Of a stretch of DNA of 64,000 nt, positions 6,798 to 14,157 are shown piece after piece. Numbering within the stretch: the stretch's first letter is position 1; each line of letters starts with the position of its first letter. The DNA is taken from the NCBI GenBank assembly GCA_004297935.1, contig SCRE01000017.1:1-64000 (forward strand), given 5' to 3'. The DNA comes from Microbacteriaceae bacterium. Its GTDB lineage: Bacteria; Actinomycetota; Actinomycetes; Actinomycetales; Microbacteriaceae. Both the position numbers and the translations under genes were made by a program. The notes under the pieces are model-generated. The model searched no databases and was not told where the DNA came from. It saw only the letters and a program-made list of their open reading frames with translations.

Positions 6798-7613
6798 ATG
6801 ATCGATTCGTGCACAGAACTGAAGTTTGCGCTACTCTGGGCACTGTCGATTGGAGCGCTCGTGGCAAAACCCGAAAACCCGCGTAGCTGGATAGAGAATG
6901 AGTTCGCCCCCGCCGAAGCGGCATATCTCCGACGAGAGTTGCCGCTCGCTCTGGCCCGTGCTCAACGCCAGGGGTCGAATGCCCATGACGCCTTCGATCC
7001 GGACGGCGTCGAACTCTACGTCTATGGCACAGCCATGTCGCGTGCCGATTACGACCAGATACGAGCCAGTCTTGAGCGGCTTGAGTCGTTCTCTTTTCGC
7101 CGGCCGGATAATGCCAAACGGGATGTGCTGCTTGTCAGCGGGAAAGTGATCCTGCCGCTTCGAGTCGGAACCACGATGCCGAAGAGAGTCGATCAGGTCC
7201 GTCTCAAGCGCGTGTCGCCTTACCGGCAGAGTTTGCTCAGCGCGACGTCGATGGTGAAGTACGACAGCGTGTTTGACATGTTCAGGGAATCTGACGACGC
7301 CGAAGTAGAGCATGACGTTGATGAGGGTGAGTACGACTACATCAAGTCGGCTGCCGCCAAGAACTCCCTCGTGGTCGTGTACTACAGCAGCACTCCGTCG
7401 GGACTGGGATCGATGTATTGGGCACCAGCGGTATTCGGTGAGAAGAACTACCTTCGCTTCACCGACCCGAGGCGACTTACCATCGACGACCCGACGACCA
7501 CGCCGTTGGCACAGCCGAAGCCTGTTGCGGTCGATCCCGACGCTTTTGGCGCGGGGGAGCGGCCCCAGACTCCTGCACGTCTGCGCCGACCCCCACAGCC
7601 TGCGGAAGGGTAG
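6798..7613 (+). CDS. Unknown protein paired with an ImmA-type regulator
   Basis: The 271-residue protein is mixed alpha/beta with no transmembrane segment. The start at 6798 gives MIDSCTELKFALLWALSIGAL; the later ATG 6897 would remove a region that does not look conserved, so the true start is uncertain. Recognisable blocks are GVELYVYGTAMSRADYDQI and KSAAAKNSLVVVYYSS, and a Pro/Arg-rich tail. The gene stops 3 bp before the XRE/ImmA gene at 7617, so the two are co-transcribed. Such partners of XRE-ImmA proteins are often toxins, targets or repressors, but I cannot place this one in a family. Confidence 0.6.
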   Translation: MIDSCTELKFALLWALSIGALVAKPENPRSWIENEFAPAEAAYLRRELPLALARAQRQGSNAHDAFDPDGVELYVYGTAMSRADYDQIRASLERLESFSFRRPDNAKRDVLLVSGKVILPLRVGTTMPKRVDQVRLKRVSPYRQSLLSATSMVKYDSVFDMFRESDDAEVEHDVDEGEYDYIKSAAAKNSLVVVYYSSTPSGLGSMYWAPAVFGEKNYLRFTDPRRLTIDDPTTTPLAQPKPVAVDPDAFGAGERPQTPARLRRPPQPAEG

Positions 7614-7616
7614 GCA

Positions 7617-8801
7617 ATGCGTCATGTAGATACTGCTCCCGTTCCGGAGGAGACGCTGCAGCATGTTGCTCGTGCTTTCGACCCGGCTCGCCTTATCCAG
7701 GCTAGGCAACTCGCAAAGGTCACAAAGGCACAATTGCAGGAACGGGTCGGCGTCACCGCAACGGCTATCGGTCAATACGAGCGTGGTGAGGTGAGGCCGC
7801 GTGCCGACACCGTTGCACAGCTCGCGAAGGCGTTGGCCGTACCCGTTGGGTTTTTCGCTTACGGCCGACCACGGGTTCCTCTGGAGATTGCTCAGGCCTC
7901 GTTCCGCCGGTTGCGTGCGACAAGCGTGCTGCAGCAGCAGCAGGCGGTTGCGTACGCCGAACAGGTCTGGGAACTCAGCGCCTATCTCGAGGAGCAGGTC
8001 GAGTTTCCCGACCTGGACCTTCCGTCCTGGTCGTGGACTGATGAGTCGGAGTCGACGGTGTCGGTCGATCCGGTAACCGCCGCCCGATCGCTACGACAGC
8101 ATTGGGGCCTCGGCGCTAAGCCGATCCGTCACCTCGTCGCCGAAATCGAGCGTCACGGCGTCCTAGTCGTGCTGTTCACCCTTCGCGAAGATGGCGACGA
8201 CCAAAAGCGGCACATCGACGCCTTCTCAACATCGGCAACGCCCCGGCCGATGATCATTCTTACGCCCGATAAGGCGGATGACGTGATGAGGCATCGCTTC
8301 TCAGCTGCGCACGAGTTGGGACACATCGTGCTCCACCGATGGCACCAAACGCGTGACGCCCACATGGAGCGCGAGGCCGACGCATTCGCGGCCGAATTCC
8401 TTACGCCTCGTGAAGAGCTCGCACGCGAACTACCTCGTCGGTTCAACCTGGCTCGACTGCAGGAGATCGGGCAGCGATGGGGTGTCTCAGTGAAGTCGTT
8501 GGTGTTCCGCTCCAAGGAACTCGAGCTCATATCGGAGGCCACCGCGCGACGCGCGTACCTGACACTCGCGACTCTCACGCGAGACGGGATGATGCGAGCA
8601 GAGTCGATCGCCCGCTATGCGGGTGAGGTGCCGGATTTGCTGAAGAATGCCGTGATGCTGTTGGAGTCAGTTGGGATCACAGTCGCTGATATTGCGAAGT
8701 CCCTGCAATGGTCGCCAGCACACGTGCGGAAGATTGCGGGCATCGAAGACCCGAGACCGCGCCTATCGCTTGTCCCTCCGCTCGACGCCGACGGCGAATG
8801 A
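7617..8801 (+). CDS. XRE-family regulator fused to ImmA/IrrE metalloprotease domain
   Basis: The 394-residue protein has an N-terminal lambda-type HTH (LIQARQLAKVTKAQLQERVG, TATAIGQYERGEVRPRADT) at about residues 27-75. A C-terminal zinc-protease domain carries HRFSAAHELGHIVLHR: HELGH at about 237-241 is the HExxH motif, with a downstream EREADAFAAEFL helix giving the third ligand Glu. A winged C-terminal segment holds a second HTH-like helix (TVADIAKSLQWSPAHVRKIAG). ImmA-type proteases cleave a partner repressor or antitoxin after a signal. Start ATG 7617 follows GGAAGGG. It forms an operon with the unknown gene at 6798. Confidence 0.9.
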   Translation: MRHVDTAPVPEETLQHVARAFDPARLIQARQLAKVTKAQLQERVGVTATAIGQYERGEVRPRADTVAQLAKALAVPVGFFAYGRPRVPLEIAQASFRRLRATSVLQQQQAVAYAEQVWELSAYLEEQVEFPDLDLPSWSWTDESESTVSVDPVTAARSLRQHWGLGAKPIRHLVAEIERHGVLVVLFTLREDGDDQKRHIDAFSTSATPRPMIILTPDKADDVMRHRFSAAHELGHIVLHRWHQTRDAHMEREADAFAAEFLTPREELARELPRRFNLARLQEIGQRWGVSVKSLVFRSKELELISEATARRAYLTLATLTRDGMMRAESIARYAGEVPDLLKNAVMLLESVGITVADIAKSLQWSPAHVRKIAGIEDPRPRLSLVPPLDADGE

Positions 8802-8866
8802 CCGCCGAACTCGTCGAATCGGAGGAATGAGCGATCATTCCCGGTCGCCGTGGTAATGCCTTCGGC

Positions 8867-9571
8867 TCATGCCAGCGGTATTCCGTGGCGGGTGGAGATG
8901 GCGGCTAGGTCCGGGTTGTCTAGCGTGATCCGCTGGTGACCCAGGACTCGGACCTCGGTCCCGTCGAAAATCGCCCAGTTCTCATAGTCTCCTAGCTTGG
9001 AGACGTAGCGGATGCCGCCGTACAGGGGGGACCCCTCGGCGTCTCGCGCTTGGTAGAGCCAGGTGGCGAGTCCTCGGGTGAGCAGCCGGGAGGGCCCTCG
9101 CACGGCCGGCACGTCCAAGTGCGAAACGCCGAGGGCAATCAGGACGCCACTTGCCTGGGATGTGAGGTAGGTGTGCGTGACGGGATCCTCGATGTCGACG
9201 AAGGGGAGTGCGTCCTGGGTCTCCAGGGTCCGGATGACACGTTGGGCTCGCCATTCGGGCCCGAGCACCGGAACAGCCAGCTCTGCTGCACTTGCTCCGG
9301 TACGGGACATCTTTTCGAGCAGAGATGCGCTTACGCGAAGCGACGCGCTCGTTTCGGCAAGGGCACCTTGAGCGTGACTGGCCGCATAAAGGACGCCGGC
9401 GCCGGCAATGTCGAACCTATTGCCGACCTTGTCGAGTGCTGCGTCTTCAGCACTGATTCGCGAGTAGCGCAGCGGTGGCTCTGGCCGCTCAACGCGCACC
9501 AGGATGGCAGGCGGCTCAACGAGGGCCGGCCCCTCAACCATTCGCCAGCCTCGCACCGACCGCCGGCTCAC
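8867..9571 (-). CDS. RES-domain toxin of a type II toxin-antitoxin pair
   Basis: The 234-residue protein contains the RES fold: LRYSRISAEDAALDKVGNRFD (conserved Arg), GAGVLYAASHAQGALAETSASLR (conserved Glu), and a C-terminal YGGIRYVSKLGDYENWAIFDG (conserved Ser near SKLGD). RES toxins consume NAD+. The gene lies 91 bp downstream of a DUF2384-type antitoxin in the same direction, the order known for Xre/RES modules. Start is GTG 9571; an in-frame ATG 11 codons later is possible. Confidence 0.88.
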   Translation of the reverse strand: MSRRSVRGWRMVEGPALVEPPAILVRVERPEPPLRYSRISAEDAALDKVGNRFDIAGAGVLYAASHAQGALAETSASLRVSASLLEKMSRTGASAAELAVPVLGPEWRAQRVIRTLETQDALPFVDIEDPVTHTYLTSQASGVLIALGVSHLDVPAVRGPSRLLTRGLATWLYQARDAEGSPLYGGIRYVSKLGDYENWAIFDGTEVRVLGHQRITLDNPDLAAISTRHGIPLA

Positions 9572-9662
9572 CGACGTGCTTGCGTACCCCAGCGGGAGAC
9601 AGGTAGCTTCCTCTCATGGAAACGATCCTATCAGCAAATATTCAGGTGATTCATAGAATCTG

Positions 9663-10046
9663 TTAGTCGCCCGCATAAGCTCGAGCGGCCGCCATTACCT
9701 CGCGGACGCGGCCCTCGGCCAGAAGCTCCGCCGGGCTTTCGTCGTCCAGTTGGGGATTCATGCCCATGAACCAGGAGCGCACGACTGTGGGTGAGTCTCC
9801 CGAGAGCAGCAACTCGACGATTTGCAGAGTGTCGATGACACGCTTCTGCTCGTCGTCGCCATTCGGGCCGCTGCCTGCAACCCATCGACTGATAGTCCTT
9901 ACGTCTCGGTCGACGATGACCGCGACCAACGCCTTGCCCAATGTCTCAACTAGGGACTTAACGGCTGGCGTGATCTCGGATTCGATCGCGCGAACGTAGG
10001 CTCGCTGGCGCTTCCGGGGGGTTGGTGCCTCAAGAACGTTCGACAT
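9663..10046 (-). CDS. Xre/MbcA/ParS-type antitoxin of the RES toxin
   Basis: The start at 10046 (MSNVLEAPTPRKRQRAYVRA) is chosen because AGGAGG lies 8 nt upstream; this gives 127 residues. The N-terminal part holds an HTH-like region (GKALVAVIVDRDVRTISRWVAGSG). The C-terminal part matches the antitoxin domain with the usual closing block (GDSPTVVRSWFMGMNPQLDDESPAELLAEGR), which inserts into the RES toxin active site. It neutralises the toxin and normally represses its own promoter. A TTGAC/GTCAA inverted repeat at 10091-10108 lies just upstream and may be its operator. Confidence 0.85.
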   Translation of the reverse strand: MSNVLEAPTPRKRQRAYVRAIESEITPAVKSLVETLGKALVAVIVDRDVRTISRWVAGSGPNGDDEQKRVIDTLQIVELLLSGDSPTVVRSWFMGMNPQLDDESPAELLAEGRVREVMAAARAYAGD

Positions 10047-10163
10047 GTCGGTTACCTCCTGCATCAAGAATAGACCAGTGCGACCGAATATTGACCTGTG
10101 AATGTCAAAGAAATGTCCCAAAATAGGTCGCTGATAACCGTCGTTATGACAGTTTCACGAAAC

Positions 10164-10188
10164 GCATGTTCGCATTGGATGCGAATAT
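10164..10188. repeat. 25-bp inverted repeat of unknown role
   Basis: CATGTTCGCAT, a TGG centre, then ATGCGAATATG: arms of 11 with one mismatch. It lies about 120 bp upstream of the antitoxin start and 160 bp beyond the end of merR, in a gene-free stretch of about 300 bp (10047-10350). It could be a second antitoxin operator or a recombination or regulator site. There is no T-run, so a terminator is unlikely. Confidence 0.6.
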
Positions 10189-10350
10189 GACACTGGGTGC
10201 CACTCCGCTGCCTGGCTCCAGATTCTTGCTGCGGATGTTGCCCGCGCAATGGGGGTCGCGCGGGTAAACCAGTTGCGCGGCGGGTGACGAGGCGACTCAT
10301 CGGCTGCGGACCGATGGGTCGACGTCGTCGAAATCGCAGCGCTGTCGGGC

Positions 10351-10752
10351 CTATCTCGGGCTAGGGATGATCTGGCACATGGCTGCTGCTGAGCAGTCGG
10401 CTGGATCGAGCTCTCCGCTGGCGCTTATGAGGTGTAGCAGCTCGGCTTCGAGGCGATCGAGTTCTCGTTGCCGGCTGCGGACGCCTTCGAGCTTGTCGGT
10501 CAGGAGCGCTGAGACGTGCGTGCAGGGGACTTCGCCGTTCTGCCGAAGCGTGATGATGCTGCTGATCTCGGTCAGTGTCAGTCCGGCGGCCTGGGCTGAT
10601 CGGATGAATTGAAGCCGTGATGCTGCTTGGTTGTCATATTGGCGGTAGCCATTGTGTTCCCGCTGGACGGATGGCAGGAGTCCTTCCCGCTCGTAGAACC
10701 TGATGGTTTGCGGGGTGACGCCGGTGGCGAGGGCGAGGTCTCCGATTCGCAT
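10351..10752 (-). CDS. merR: MerR-family metal-responsive regulator
   Basis: From ATG 10752 the protein has 133 residues. The winged HTH reads MRIGDLALATGVTPQTIRFYEREGLLP, followed by NGYRQYD, a dimer helix, and a metal-binding end with Cys in GEVPCTHV and in DCSAAAMCQ. Three Cys in these places are the hallmark of mercury and other soft-metal MerR proteins, although the C-terminal Cys spacing is shorter than in classical MerR. It is divergent from the thioredoxin-like and reductase genes, with a textbook operator between them (10773-10794). Hg(II) as inducer is likely but not proven by sequence. Confidence 0.85.
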   Translation of the reverse strand: MRIGDLALATGVTPQTIRFYEREGLLPSVQREHNGYRQYDNQAASRLQFIRSAQAAGLTLTEISSIITLRQNGEVPCTHVSALLTDKLEGVRSRQRELDRLEAELLHLISASGELDPADCSAAAMCQIIPSPR

Positions 10753-10772
10753 AGGACCTATTCCACCACTTG

Positions 10773-10794
10773 ACCTTGCAGTGTGGTGCAAGGT
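10773..10794 (+). promoter_or_regulatory. MerR-type operator within an extended-spacer promoter
   Basis: Arms ACCTTGCA and TGCAAGGT pair perfectly around GTGTGG. The left arm overlaps a TTGACC -35 box at 10770-10775, and a 19-bp spacer leads to TTACGG as a poor -10. Overlong spacing that MerR corrects by twisting DNA is the known mechanism. It drives the plus-strand genes from 10809. Confidence 0.85.
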
Positions 10795-10808
10795 TTACGG
10801 TCGGGAGT

Positions 10809-11174
10809 GTGGAGATCACGTTGCAGTACTTCGATGGGTGCCCGAACTGGATGGTGACGGCCGAGCGCCTCGCGGTGATCGCGTCGGAACGTCCCGGTGT
10901 CACGGTGACTCACCGCCTGGTGGACACACTCGAGGATGCGGAGAAGATCGGCTTCGTCGGTTCCCCAAGCATCCTGATAGGTGGGGTAGATGCCTTTCCC
11001 GATCCTTCCGCTTCGGTCGGATTCGCGTGCCGGATCTACTCCACTCCGGGCGGACCCGCCGGTGCGCCGACGCTTGATCAGATGCGCGTAGCCCTCTCGG
11101 GAATGAGCGAAGGACTGCAGGGTCAGAAAAATGAAGCCTCCAGTACGGATGCAGAAAGAGTGCGCATCATATGA
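10809..11174 (+). CDS. Thioredoxin-fold protein with CPNW motif, mer-linked
   Basis: Start GTG 10809 gives about 121 residues; the upstream ATG 10770 is rejected because it lies in the -35 box. The opening EITLQYFDGCPNWMVTAERLA is a thioredoxin-like beta-alpha unit with a single Cys at the CxxC position. GFVGSPSILIGGVDAFPD follows, holding the cis-Pro-type loop, then FACRIYSTPGG. A paralogue is at 12748-13059. Such proteins accompany mercury and other thiophilic-metal genes; a role in metal or thiol transfer is inference. Its stop overlaps the start of the flavoenzyme gene. Confidence 0.75.
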   Translation: MEITLQYFDGCPNWMVTAERLAVIASERPGVTVTHRLVDTLEDAEKIGFVGSPSILIGGVDAFPDPSASVGFACRIYSTPGGPAGAPTLDQMRVALSGMSEGLQGQKNEASSTDAERVRII

Positions 11175-12523
11175 GCGAGAACTATGACCTGTTCGTTATT
11201 GGGACTGGCGACGCCGGCACGACAGCGGCAAACAAATGCGCAGCAAAGGGCTGGCGAGTCGGGATCGTTGACGCGCTTCCCTATGGCGGTACGTGCGCGT
11301 TGCGTGGATGTGACCCGAAAAAGATCCTGCGCCGGGGCGCCGAAGTTATCGACGCGGCCAACTTGATGCAAGGCAAAGGCGTATCCGCAAGCGGGCTGTC
11401 GATCGATTGGGCTGATCTGATTCGCCACAAACGCGCCTACACCGACCGTGTCCCTGAGGGTATGGAAAAGAGCCTGGTCGACAACGGAATAGCAACCTTC
11501 CATGGCCACGCCCGATTTGTCGGCCCGAACCAGCTTGATATCGACGGCACGGAACACCGCGCCAAACGATTCTTGATCGCCGCTGGAGCCCGGCCGCGCC
11601 CTCTGGGCTTCGCTGGGCACGAATACGTCACTGACAGCACCGACTTCCTCAACCTCGACGCGCTCCCGCAACGGATCGTCTTCGTCGGCGGCGGGTTCAT
11701 CTCCTTCGAGTTCGCGCACATCGCCGCCCGGGCCGGCGCGGAATGCGTGATCATCCAACACGGCGAACGGCCACTTCGTGAGTTCGATGCTGACCTCGTC
11801 GAACTCCTAGTCAAACGGACGGAACAGGTCGGAATCCGAGTCCACAACGCCACGACGGTCACCGGAGTCGCCCGCACGGCAACCGGACTGGACGTAAAGG
11901 TCGAAAAGGGAGGCGAAACCTCCACGATTCGCGCGGACCTCGTGGTTCACGGGGCTGGCCGAATCCCCAACATCGATGGGCTAAACCTCGACGCCGCCGG
12001 CATCGCATCGAGCGAGCAGGGTGTCAGCGTGTTCGAGCACCTGCAAAGCACCAGCAAACCCAACGTGTACGCAGCAGGCGATGTCGCGGACACAGCGGGG
12101 AAGCCGCTTACGCCCGTTGCCGTGATTGAGGGCAAGGTCGCAGCCTCCAACATGCTCAAGGGCACCACAATCGTCCCTGATTACACGGGCGTTCCTACGA
12201 CCGTCTTTGCTGTCCCAGAACTGACCCGGGTGGGAATGCTCGAGCACGAAGCACACGAAAACGGGCACAACGTCAGCGTCCGGTACAACGACACCAACAA
12301 GTGGTACTCGACCTTCCGCGTCGGTGAAACGACGGCCGCAACCAAGCTACTCATCGACAAGGACACTGACCAGGTTATCGGCGCCCACTTGCTCGGTCCC
12401 GGATATGCGGAGCTGGTCAACTTGTTCGGCATCGCTATCAAGCTCGGGCTGACTACACGGCAGCTCAAGTCGTTCTCGGCCAACTACCCGTCGATCGGCT
12501 CCGACGTCCGCTACATGCTCTAA
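11171..12523 (+). CDS. Mercuric-reductase-like pyridine nucleotide-disulfide oxidoreductase
   Basis: The 450-residue protein has an FAD-binding GTGDAGTTAANKCA at about 11-24. The redox-active disulfide is in GGTCALRGCDPKK, with Cys-x4-Cys at about 42-47. The NAD(P)-binding block is VFVGGGFISFEFAHIAA at about 174-190, followed by VYAAGDVAD and a C-terminal dimerisation domain. The fold is that of glutathione reductase, dihydrolipoamide dehydrogenase and MerA. It lacks the N-terminal NmerA domain and the C-terminal vicinal Cys pair of classical MerA (the end is SIGSDVRYML). Context under a MerR-type promoter argues for metal or metal-thiol reduction; the substrate remains uncertain. Confidence 0.8.
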   Translation: MSENYDLFVIGTGDAGTTAANKCAAKGWRVGIVDALPYGGTCALRGCDPKKILRRGAEVIDAANLMQGKGVSASGLSIDWADLIRHKRAYTDRVPEGMEKSLVDNGIATFHGHARFVGPNQLDIDGTEHRAKRFLIAAGARPRPLGFAGHEYVTDSTDFLNLDALPQRIVFVGGGFISFEFAHIAARAGAECVIIQHGERPLREFDADLVELLVKRTEQVGIRVHNATTVTGVARTATGLDVKVEKGGETSTIRADLVVHGAGRIPNIDGLNLDAAGIASSEQGVSVFEHLQSTSKPNVYAAGDVADTAGKPLTPVAVIEGKVAASNMLKGTTIVPDYTGVPTTVFAVPELTRVGMLEHEAHENGHNVSVRYNDTNKWYSTFRVGETTAATKLLIDKDTDQVIGAHLLGPGYAELVNLFGIAIKLGLTTRQLKSFSANYPSIGSDVRYML

Positions 12524-12611
12524 TTCCACGTCCGAAGACGAACGATTCCACGCGAACATGTGACCGAATTCGCTACCTCGAGGACATGCGCCTGGCCATC
12601 TCGAACGGGTC

Positions 12612-12758
12612 TTAGTGTTCGTCCCGTCGCCATCGCAACGCGACCCACAACCCGCAGCGCCGACAGATGTATGCAGCGCCACCGTCGAGCATGTGGACGT
12701 TACGTCGCGATCGGTCGCGGCCGCAGCAGGAACAGACCACAGTTGCCTCAATGCTCAT
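12612..12758 (-). CDS. 48-residue zinc-ribbon protein
   Basis: ATG 12758 overlaps the stop of the upstream thioredoxin-like gene (which ends at 12748). The frame reads MSIEATVVCSCCGRDRSRR, then NVHMLDGGAAYICRRCGLW, then a basic end VALRWRRDEH and TAA at 12612. Two CxxC knuckles (CSCC or CCG, and CRRC) 23-24 residues apart make a zinc ribbon. The overlap and the conserved spacing argue for a real gene despite its size. It sits in the CmtR-like/CDF operon; binding zinc or a toxic metal is a reasonable guess. Confidence 0.7.
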   Translation of the reverse strand: MSIEATVVCSCCGRDRSRRNVHMLDGGAAYICRRCGLWVALRWRRDEH

Positions 12759-13059
12759 GATGCTCAATCGCCTCGATCAGTTGTTGAACGGTGGGCAAGC
12801 CGGCGAGCCCGTCAGGCGTGAAGTAGATCCGGCAGGCGAGGTCACTGGTGCGTCCCTCGCTGGGGAAGAGATCTTCGCCGTCCACGCTGATCGTCGGTGA
12901 TCCAGCAAAGGGAGTCCGCGCGGCTTCGTCGGGCGTGCTCAGTAGCCGGAAGTCGACCACGGTGGACACATCACCGAGTTCGGCGAGTGCCTCCTTCACC
13001 CGGACGCCGGCCGCTTCCCAGTTCGGGCAGTCGTCAATGTGGAGAACCTCGATCTTCAT
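12748..13059 (-). CDS. Thioredoxin-fold CPNW protein, paralogue
   Basis: The 103-residue protein opens MKIEVLHIDDCPNWEAAGVR and has FAGSPTISVDGEDLFP, SDLACRIYFTPDGLAGLPTV. These blocks align one for one with the protein at 10809-11174 (FDGCPNW, GSPSILIGG, FACRIYSTPGG). It follows the CDF transporter gene by 40 bp in the same direction and overlaps the zinc-ribbon gene downstream. A start ATG at 13059 follows AGGAGGTTCGT. A single Cys at the active-site position implies a mono-thiol function or metal relay, which is inference. Confidence 0.75.
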   Translation of the reverse strand: MKIEVLHIDDCPNWEAAGVRVKEALAELGDVSTVVDFRLLSTPDEAARTPFAGSPTISVDGEDLFPSEGRTSDLACRIYFTPDGLAGLPTVQQLIEAIEHHEH

Positions 13060-13099
13060 ACGAACCTCCTATTTCCACTTGCCGGACGATGCGACGCAT

Positions 13100-13750
13100 C
13101 TACTCTTCACCCATGTCTGAGAGGACATCGAACGGCGATTCGATATCGCCGCGCCATGCTTCGATGCCTTCCCGGATAGCCAACACGGCAACAACCAGTG
13201 CTGCCACCGAATCGGCCCACCACCAGCCGAACAGGCTGTTGAGGACCAGGCCGATGAACACCGTCCCGGAGAGGTAGATGCACAGGATGAGCTGCTTGGC
13301 GTCGGCCTGAACGCTCTTGGAGTTGAGCTCTCGTCCGGTGCGAACCTCGAACCAGGCGAGGACCGGCATGACGATCAGGCTCAGCGCGGTCAGCGCGATG
13401 CCCACGGGGCTGTGATCAACCTCCTGAACCCCCGTCAAGCTCAGTACGGAATCGACCAGAACGTACGCAGCGAGAGCGAAGAACGCGATGCCGATCGCGC
13501 GTACCGTCGCCTTCTCCCACCGCTCGGGGTCTTTCCTCGTGAACTGCCAGGTGATCGCGAGGGCCGAAAGCACCTCGATCACCGAGTCCAGCCCGAACCC
13601 AATCAAGGCGGCCGAGCCAGCCACGGTGCCGGCCCACACCGCGACGACCGCCTCGATGACGTTATAGCTGATCGTGAACGCAACGATGAACCGCACTCGA
13701 CGGTGCAGACGACCCCGTCGCTCCTGGGTGAGAGTGCCGGCCGCGGTCAC
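13100..13750 (-). CDS. Cation diffusion facilitator (CDF) efflux transporter
   Basis: The start GTG 13750 overlaps the stop of the ArsR-type gene (GTGA). The 216-residue protein shows hydrophobic segments from FIVAFTISYNVIEAVVAVWAG onward. GSAALIGFGLDSVIEVLSALA holds the Asp/Ser metal-site region of TM2, and VQADAKQLILCIYLSG and WWWADSVAALVVAVLAI give TM5-6 with the second Asp site. The family exports Zn, Cd, Co or Fe from the cytoplasm in exchange for protons. The usual His-rich cytoplasmic tail is nearly absent, giving a short variant. Coupling to a CmtR-like repressor suggests Cd or Pb export. Confidence 0.88.
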   Translation of the reverse strand: MTAAGTLTQERRGRLHRRVRFIVAFTISYNVIEAVVAVWAGTVAGSAALIGFGLDSVIEVLSALAITWQFTRKDPERWEKATVRAIGIAFFALAAYVLVDSVLSLTGVQEVDHSPVGIALTALSLIVMPVLAWFEVRTGRELNSKSVQADAKQLILCIYLSGTVFIGLVLNSLFGWWWADSVAALVVAVLAIREGIEAWRGDIESPFDVLSDMGEE

Positions 13751-14103
13751 TGCACCGCTCCCCCGCAGCAGCCCGGGACGGTGCAGGATTCGTCCATGCA
13801 TGGGGCGTCTTCATCCACCGCCAGCGTCACATCCACCAGCGCGGTCAGCGCTTGCGCCAGGTGCGGGTCCGCAATTTCGTAGCGGGTTTGGCGGCCTTCC
13901 GGCTCGGCCACGATGATGCCGCAGTCGCGGAGGCAGGTGAGATGGTTCGACACGTTCGAGCGGGTCAGCTCCAGTTGACGAGCGAGGACGACGGGGTAGT
14001 TTGGGCCATCCAGCAACGTCATCAGGATCCGCGATCGTGTCGGATCCGCCATTGCCCGGCCCAGCCGGTTCATCACATCGAGGCGGGAAGCAATAGTCAG
14101 CAC
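13747..14103 (-). CDS. ArsR/SmtB-family repressor, CmtR-like
   Basis: The 118-residue protein has a winged HTH (MADPTRSRILMTLLDGPNYPVVLARQL, LTRSNVSNHLTCLRDCGII, EGRQTRYEI). The Cys in NHLTCLRDC lies on the recognition helix. The C-terminal tail is Cys-rich: DEDAPCMDESCTVPGCCGG. This combination of Cys on the recognition helix and in the tail matches Cd/Pb-sensing CmtR rather than the CVC arsenite sensors. It is divergent from the permease at 14158 and co-directional with the CDF gene, so it likely represses both. Confidence 0.85.
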   Translation of the reverse strand: MLTIASRLDVMNRLGRAMADPTRSRILMTLLDGPNYPVVLARQLELTRSNVSNHLTCLRDCGIIVAEPEGRQTRYEIADPHLAQALTALVDVTLAVDEDAPCMDESCTVPGCCGGAVQ

Positions 14104-14115
14104 CCGATGACTATA

Positions 14116-14127
14116 CAGTGTTCACTG
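14116..14127. promoter_or_regulatory. Candidate operator of the CmtR-like repressor
   Basis: CAGTG-TT-CACTG lies in the 54-bp gap between the divergent repressor gene and permease gene, flanked by an AT-rich TATACAG that would make a -10. Position and symmetry fit an ArsR-family site; no second copy in the window supports it. Confidence 0.45.
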
Positions 14128-14157
14128 ACCTAACGTGAGTGGACAGTGGAGGAGCCG

